Assembly: GCA_020912385.1 (NCBI GenBank)
Contig: CP087213.1
Span: forward strand, 558,001-622,000
Direction: 5' to 3'
Origin: Neofusicoccum parvum
Taxonomy: Eukaryota; Ascomycota; Dothideomycetes; Botryosphaeriales; Botryosphaeriaceae
DNA: 64,000 bases
In this document: piece by piece, positions 56,323 to 64,000 of the stretch
Numbering within the stretch: position 1 is the first letter of the stretch
Layout of the letters: each line of letters begins with the position of its first letter
Position numbers and translations under genes: made by a program
Notes under the pieces: generated by a model
Databases searched by the model: none
The model's input: only the letters and a program-made list of their open reading frames with translations
What the model was told of the DNA's origin: nothing

Positions 56323-56881
56323 ATGTGCAAGAAGGCCCACTGCGAGACTTGCCGTAAGCGACAACCCGGCGCTTCCATACCCAACAACCCATCACACCCC
56401 TCTCTCCCTCTCCCTGCTTCCTCGGGAATCCCGTCGCCATCCAGATTCCGCAAGTAACAAAAAGTCCGATGTCCACCTGCTAACAAGCCTCGCTGGCGCA
56501 GAGAAGACCACTTGGTGGGGCTGTACGTGTGACCACTCCTTCCCTCGCGACATACCACCCACCACCCTGCGGACATGAGAGGATCCGCCGATGTGCAACA
56601 CATCACGCATGTCCCTTTTTTTTTCTTGTTCCTACCCTTGACCCTGCCGTACACGCAGTACGCGCATGGAGCACGCGGCCGCACCCGCACCCGCTTCCCG
56701 CCCGCCGTACATGCGCGATATACAATGCACATGCGCTGTGACTGACGTGCCCGTCCCTGCTTTAGGTGGTAACCACGTGCCCGGCGTCCTCGACAACGTC
56801 CCCAGGGACGAGTGGTGCACCTGCGACCCAAAGGTCACCAAAGAGGGCAAGGAGTACCCGCCGATGGGGAAGGTCGATTGA
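56323..56881 (+). CDS. Small Cys-rich protein (55 aa), three exons including a 21-nt exon
   Basis: Model join(56323..56353, 56502..56522, 56766..56881). The spliced product starts MCKKAHCETCQKTTWWGCGN, continues with HVPGVLD, EWCTCDPK and ends EGKEYPPMGKVD. Exon 2 is only 21 nt and encodes KTTWWG plus parts of two flanking codons. Intron 1 (148 nt) has GTAAGC and GGCGCAG, with branch CTAAC at 56480; intron 2 (243 nt) has GTACGT and TTTAG. Five of six Cys form CxxC or CxC-like pairs (C7/C10, C18, C36/C38) around a conserved Trp-Trp-Gly, suggesting metal binding. I recall a family of similar short fungal proteins without known function; a search is needed to confirm it. There is no signal peptide or membrane segment. 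Confidence 0.72.
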
Positions 56882-57399
56882 CTATCGCTATTCAAGTTTT
56901 GGAAGTGATTGGAGGCGTTTCTTCGTGTTGGCGTTGTAGCATCAGGCGGTTGCGGGCGATATGGGGCTGGGGAGTGGAGAATTCTGGGCATGAAAGTGGC
57001 GTGAGAAAGACGGGGAGTGTTGCAGGCGCGTGCGGGTGACGATGGGGCGGAAAGCATTGCTTTTTTGGAGGCGGGCCGGTTGATCATGCTCATTGCTTTT
57101 TGCGTCTGTAGCGGCGGTTGGAAGTGGTGAACATGGCATTTTTGTGGCTCTCGCGATGCCGTTTCGGCGTTATCGCGTGTGTTGTTGTTGGCCCCCAGAG
57201 TCTGGTGCGCCAATGACGTCGTTGACGCAATGTGTCGACGGCGGCGGACAACAACCACACGCTCTCACCCTCTCAATCGTACCAGCCCACAGCCAATTTC
57301 ATGTTGATCGGTCGATCTTCTGTCCGATTACTGATAGCCCTCCGAGCCACCGCCAGCGCCTGCATCCACCGCTCCTGCCAGCGCAGACCCTTGGCTAAA
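56882..57399. other. Intergenic region between the two small-zinc-motif genes
   Basis: Ordinary flanking sequence. ORFs on both strands have no domain; no repeat or RNA was recognised. Confidence 0.6.
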
Positions 57400-58476
57400 A
57401 TGAGTTGGATGGACTCCTGGTCGCGCCCGTCCAAGTCGCAAGCTGCACCGCCGCCACTCTACCTCCTCCCCGGCGGCGAAGCCACGCCATATTGCAAATC
57501 TTGCGGGAGGGTCATCAGTGAGTGCAGTCCTTCTCCATGTTGCGTGCCGGCACAAGCCTCGCGGCAGACGAGAATCCTGCCTCGTTATACTTTCCGATGA
57601 ATGCCTCGAACCTACGTTCTCGGTTTCAAGGCTTCACCAAGAAACCCCACACTAGCAGTGAACATGACGTTGACTTGCCCTCGCCAAGGCACTCGCAAGT
57701 CTCACGCTACGAACGTCACAAGCACTCCCGCCAAGTATTGTTCGAGTCGCTGCCGTAACCGCAAGCCTGGGAAGCTCGACCGGCAGATCGAGGACGCGTT
57801 TGTCGCGCTTCTAAATGGGGACGAGGACACATCTCAACCGCAAGGCGCTGCCGCGAAGGTCAAGGACAAGGGTCAAAAGAAGAAGAAGGGCGATCCCCGC
57901 ATCCTCGTGTCCTGCGATGCAGTAGAGACGTATGTCTTCGGAGATCGCTCAGACCCGGAGAAAGTCTATGGCAGAAGGAAGAATAGAGCACGGAGGGGAG
58001 CGCCGGAGGACGGAGAGTGGAAGAGCGTGGACATGGTGTCCGATGAGGAACATGCGGCCAGCGATGCTAGCTCTGCAGAGGGAGCTAACGCTGCGGACGA
58101 GCCCAAGACTATAGAGGTCGGCCCTGCAGCAGATGGGGATGTGCTGGCGCGAATGGCGGTAAGGAGCGGTACGCGTATCCGTCCGGCCCAGGGGGTTTCT
58201 GAGGTCAACGGTAGCGTCGGAGGCGAGAAGGGCTGGGCGGAGCGGACAGATGAGACAGACGAGATGCTGGAGAAGAGGAGGCAAGGACAAAAGCGGGCAC
58301 AGGAGAGAGAGATGGTCAGATGTGCGGCGAGGAGAGGCGTGGCGTTTGGTTTCGTAGTCAAACAGGCGGACGACGATCAGACCGAGGCGAGGAGGAAGTG
58401 TGAAGCCGTGATGCAGGGCAAGGTGGTGGAGTCAAGCTTTGCTAAGGGGGACTGGAGCATTAGGTGGAGAGAGTAA
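57400..58476 (+). CDS. Unknown protein with a CxxC...CxxxC zinc-like motif, two exons
   Basis: Model join(57400..57517, 57689..58476), 301 aa. Exon 1 starts MSWMDSWSRPSK and ends YCKSCGRVIS. The 171-nt intron (GTGAGT, branch TTGAC, acceptor CCAAG) restores TRKSHATN, then TPAKYCSSRCRNRKPGKLD. The motif CX2C-X18-CX3C followed by a basic patch looks like a single zinc-binding ribbon. A Lys-rich segment (KDKGQKKKKGDPR), an acidic Ala-rich linker and a long charged helix (EMLEKRRQGQKRAQEREMV) follow; the C-terminus ends SFAKGDWSIRWRE. Basic patches suggest a nuclear location. No named family was recognised. Confidence 0.75.
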
Positions 58477-61724
<3,248 letters not shown>

Positions 61725-62361
61725 TTGATCGGTATTATCCGATGCCGAAACGCCACAACTTTACGTACACGAGAATGTCTTTGAACGGGCTGCCAACGAC
61801 AGGTCATGCATGGGCGGATTGGATGGATTCGGAACCCTCACGATCATGGTGCACTGGGCCTGTTGCGCAAGACATTGACAACGGGTCTCTTATATCTTTC
61901 GTTCTCCCACGCAGAAAGGACATGAATGAATCTTTCTTTGCGATGGAGAAATTTCTTTTTAAAGATGCCTTCTACGGTCTCGCATCATATGTCAGCGAGT
62001 GCTTGCAAAGCATTACCTCAGAAGACAGGGATCTCTCTGCGCCGATTCTCAAATGAAACTTGGATAGACTGCGCCTGAATTGCCTAATCTCGGACGTGAA
62101 ATTCGAATGATGCCTGATGAAGAAATTCATATCTTGATGCTTTTCATTTCACATCTCTATTTAACAGTTCATTATCTTGTTGCTATGGTACAATTATGTA
62201 TAATTCTCTCAGACCGTCTTCTTCTAGTTCCGAGGACCAACATCTTCCATTTCCCTAAACGCCATCCGTATGCATCCGGCAATGATGTAGAGTGGAATAT
62301 TGTCATAAGAGAGGAGACTCCCAGTGATCCATGCCGAAGGTAATTCTATTGCAGGTCCAGG
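61725..62361. other. Intergenic region between convergent MAP kinase and ERV1 genes
   Basis: Shared 3' flanks. A 104-aa ORF at 61742-62056 lies directly behind the kinase stop and has no motif. Nothing else was recognised. Confidence 0.6.
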
Positions 62362-63176
62362 TCATGGATCGCAGCTGCCGTCCTTCCAGCCCGTCCGCCA
62401 GCGCTCTTCCCACTTGTTGCAATCGAATTGGTTCTTGCCCAGCTTCTCGTTGACAGCGTTGTGCGCCTCGCACATCCAGCGGCCAAACTCGTCCCTCGAG
62501 CTCACGCGCGGGGCGTTCTTGTCCTCGGCCAGCCAGCGCTGGAAGTCCTCGGCGCACGTCCAGCACGGATACAGGTTGGAGAAGGTGTACATGAAGCGGC
62601 GCGTGTCGGCCTGCAGCTGCGGCGACGGCCGCGCCGGGTAGTTGCCCGTGATGGCGTGCAGCAGCGTCCACGACGAGCGGCCCAGCTGCTCCACGTCCGG
62701 CGGGCAGTTGGAGGGGAGCTCGGGGAAGGACGAGGTGGTGGAAGACGCGGTGGTGGCGGCGGGGGAGGTGGAAGCGGAGGTTACGGCGCCGGGGCTCTTG
62801 CTGCTGGTCTGCCCTTTGGCCATAGCGAACCATGAGGATACGGAGGTGCATGTGCGGCAGCTGGCATGGTGGCAACTGCGGTCAGCTTGTGTGGCGGCGT
62901 GGAGAGCGATTGGGAGTAGCTGGGAAGGTGAATGCGCGCGCTCTGTAGGTGGTCTGCTTACGGCTTCCCATCCGGGCCGAGCACGATACCCTTCGGCAAC
63001 TTCTTGGGTGCGTCGTCGCCGGCGACGTGGGCCTGGGTAGCTGCGTCATTGCCGTCGTTGCTGGACCGCGCAGCGGCGGAGGGCGCGTCGAGCGGTTGCG
63101 CCGGCATGCCTGTCGTAGTGAACACAGCGCACAAGAACCTGGCGAGGATCGGGTACTCGGTGAAGGTCAGAGGCAT
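62362..63176 (-). CDS. ERV1: Mitochondrial FAD-linked sulfhydryl oxidase Erv1, two exons
   Basis: Intermembrane-space oxidase that re-oxidises Mia40 in the disulfide relay and passes electrons to cytochrome c. Model complement(join(62362..62860, 62962..63176)), 237 aa. The shuttle pair CRTC is at residues 73-76, created across the 101-nt intron (LPKGIVLGPDGKP-CRTCTS). The FAD core has LGRSSWTLLHAITGNYP, the active-site YPCWTCAEDF, and HNAVNEKLGK; the structural disulfide is FDCNKWEERW...GSC. The C-terminus WKDGSCDP is typical. The start is uncertain: the Met at 63107 (MPAQPLDAPS) gives a more usual N-terminus than 63176, whose first 23 residues are hydrophobic. It is divergent from HEM4, sharing its promoter. 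Confidence 0.92.
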
Positions 63177-63429
63177 CGCAGGATTATCAATTTGTAAGAA
63201 AGTCGCGGATGGTTCCAGAGGGCAGGCCCTGTCCGTGCTCCACTGACCGTGGGCGCGGACCGGGGAGGCCCTGGTGAATGACGCGCCCGCCTGCCCGGCC
63301 GCTGCCGAGCTCAGCGACAGCTGTGTGCGCCCTTGGCCTTTCACTTCCCACAAACCCACACCGCGGGGTTTCTGTTTCTCTGGCAAGAGTTATGCCTCCG
63401 TCTCCGTCCCTCTTTTTTGCTTTTGAACC

Positions 63430-64000
63430 ATGAGCGCCTCGACTGCTGCCGCGCCCCTCGCTGCCGACAAGATCCCCGTCCTTCTCCTCAAGACGAAGTC
63501 GACGCCCACCGACGGCTATGAGGAATACTTCCACGCCGCGGGTGACGGCCACTTCGACCCGGTCTTCGTCCCCGTGCTGGAGCACCGCTTCCGGGACGAC
63601 GCGCTGAAGCGGTTGAGCGCCGACGTCGCGCACGGCGGCTTCAGCGGCGAGCCCGGCCGCGCAAAGTACGGCGCCGTCATCTTCACGTCGCAGCGCGCCG
63701 TCGAGGCCTTCACGCACGTCGTCCAGGACCTGCGCCGCGAGAAGCGAGACGTCGACGCCCTGCTCCCGCCCACGCTGCCCTTCTACGTCGTCGGCCCGGC
63801 CACCGCGCGCGGCCTGCGCGCCATCGGCCTGCAGTGCCCCATCCTGGGCGAGGAGAGCGGCAACGGCGAGGTCCTGGCCCGCTTCATCCTCGACCACTAC
63901 AGCAACCTGCTCGTCCCCGCCGGCGGCGGCGGCAGGAACGCGAAGCTGCCCGTCCTGTTCCTGGTCGGCGAGCAGCGCCGCGACATCATACCCAAGACGC
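63430..64000 (+). CDS. HEM4: Uroporphyrinogen-III synthase (Hem4), truncated by the window edge
   Basis: Cytosolic heme-pathway enzyme that cyclises hydroxymethylbilane to uroporphyrinogen III. The visible part is 190 codons from the ATG at 63430 (MSASTAAAPLAADKIPVLLL). It has the N-terminal lobe with LLLKTKSTPTDGYEEYF, the conserved VFVPVLEHRF, AVIFTSQRAVEAF, LPFYVVGPATARGL and LFLVGEQRRDIIP. No intron is seen so far. The remaining C-terminal part lies beyond position 64000. Divergent arrangement with ERV1, about 255-320 nt between the starts. Confidence 0.92.
   Translation, partial: MSASTAAAPLAADKIPVLLLKTKSTPTDGYEEYFHAAGDGHFDPVFVPVLEHRFRDDALKRLSADVAHGGFSGEPGRAKYGAVIFTSQRAVEAFTHVVQDLRREKRDVDALLPPTLPFYVVGPATARGLRAIGLQCPILGEESGNGEVLARFILDHYSNLLVPAGGGGRNAKLPVLFLVGEQRRDIIPKT

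Noticed and set aside
61742..62056. 104-aa ORF directly behind the MAP kinase
   Set aside because: Lies in the 3' UTR position, has no motif and no coding-type codon bias.

Overview
The window is nuclear DNA from a filamentous ascomycete (Pezizomycotina), most likely a GC-rich member of the Dothideomycetes. The class is an inference. The evidence is the gene style: short introns (mostly 42-110 nt) with GTRAGT-type donors, CTRAC branch sites and YAG acceptors, strong C/G-ending codon bias, and a gene set of fungal families (two Zn2Cys6 regulators, a JHD1 demethylase, a Fus3/Pmk1-type MAP kinase, a single BUB1/MAD3 checkpoint gene). I found no rRNA, tRNA, CRISPR array or intact transposon.

Layout. 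0-10 kb, plus strand: JHD1 (PHD + JmjC histone demethylase), a bacterial-type intronless thymidine phosphorylase (deoA-like), and RPN12 of the 26S proteasome. 11-25.5 kb, all minus strand: mitochondrial ribosomal uL11m, a Zn2Cys6 regulator, an Emp46/47-type L-lectin cargo receptor, a 65-aa membrane protein, the BUB1/MAD3 kinase and a 634-aa protein of unknown function. 25.5-31.3 kb: no convincing gene. 31-41 kb: divergent COQ1/VMA12, an unknown protein, a MYST acetyltransferase, a BTB protein whose exons do not join in frame, and a BRCT protein. 41.2-46.2 kb: no convincing gene. 46.2-48.7 kb: a second Zn2Cys6 regulator, followed by 4.8 kb of DNA with no confident gene. 53.5-64 kb: DBP3 (ribosome biogenesis helicase), a tiny three-exon Cys-rich gene with a 21-nt exon, a CxxC protein, a Pmk1/Fus3 MAP kinase, and the divergent pair ERV1 / HEM4 (HEM4 runs off the window).

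The genes do not form an obvious pathway cluster. They are mostly housekeeping genes (proteasome, mitochondrial translation, ubiquinone, V-ATPase assembly, heme, ribosome assembly, spindle checkpoint) mixed with chromatin and transcription regulators. The clearest outlier is the deoA-like gene, which looks acquired from bacteria. Other points worth checking are the paired half zinc clusters in JHD1, the GC-AG intron in the lectin gene, the frame break in the BTB gene, an imperfect inverted repeat at 18.4 kb, a structured element near 39.7 kb, and coding-like fragments inside the large intergenic regions.

Exon boundaries were derived by hand from reading frame, splice signals and family conservation recalled from knowledge. 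No alignment or database search was run.
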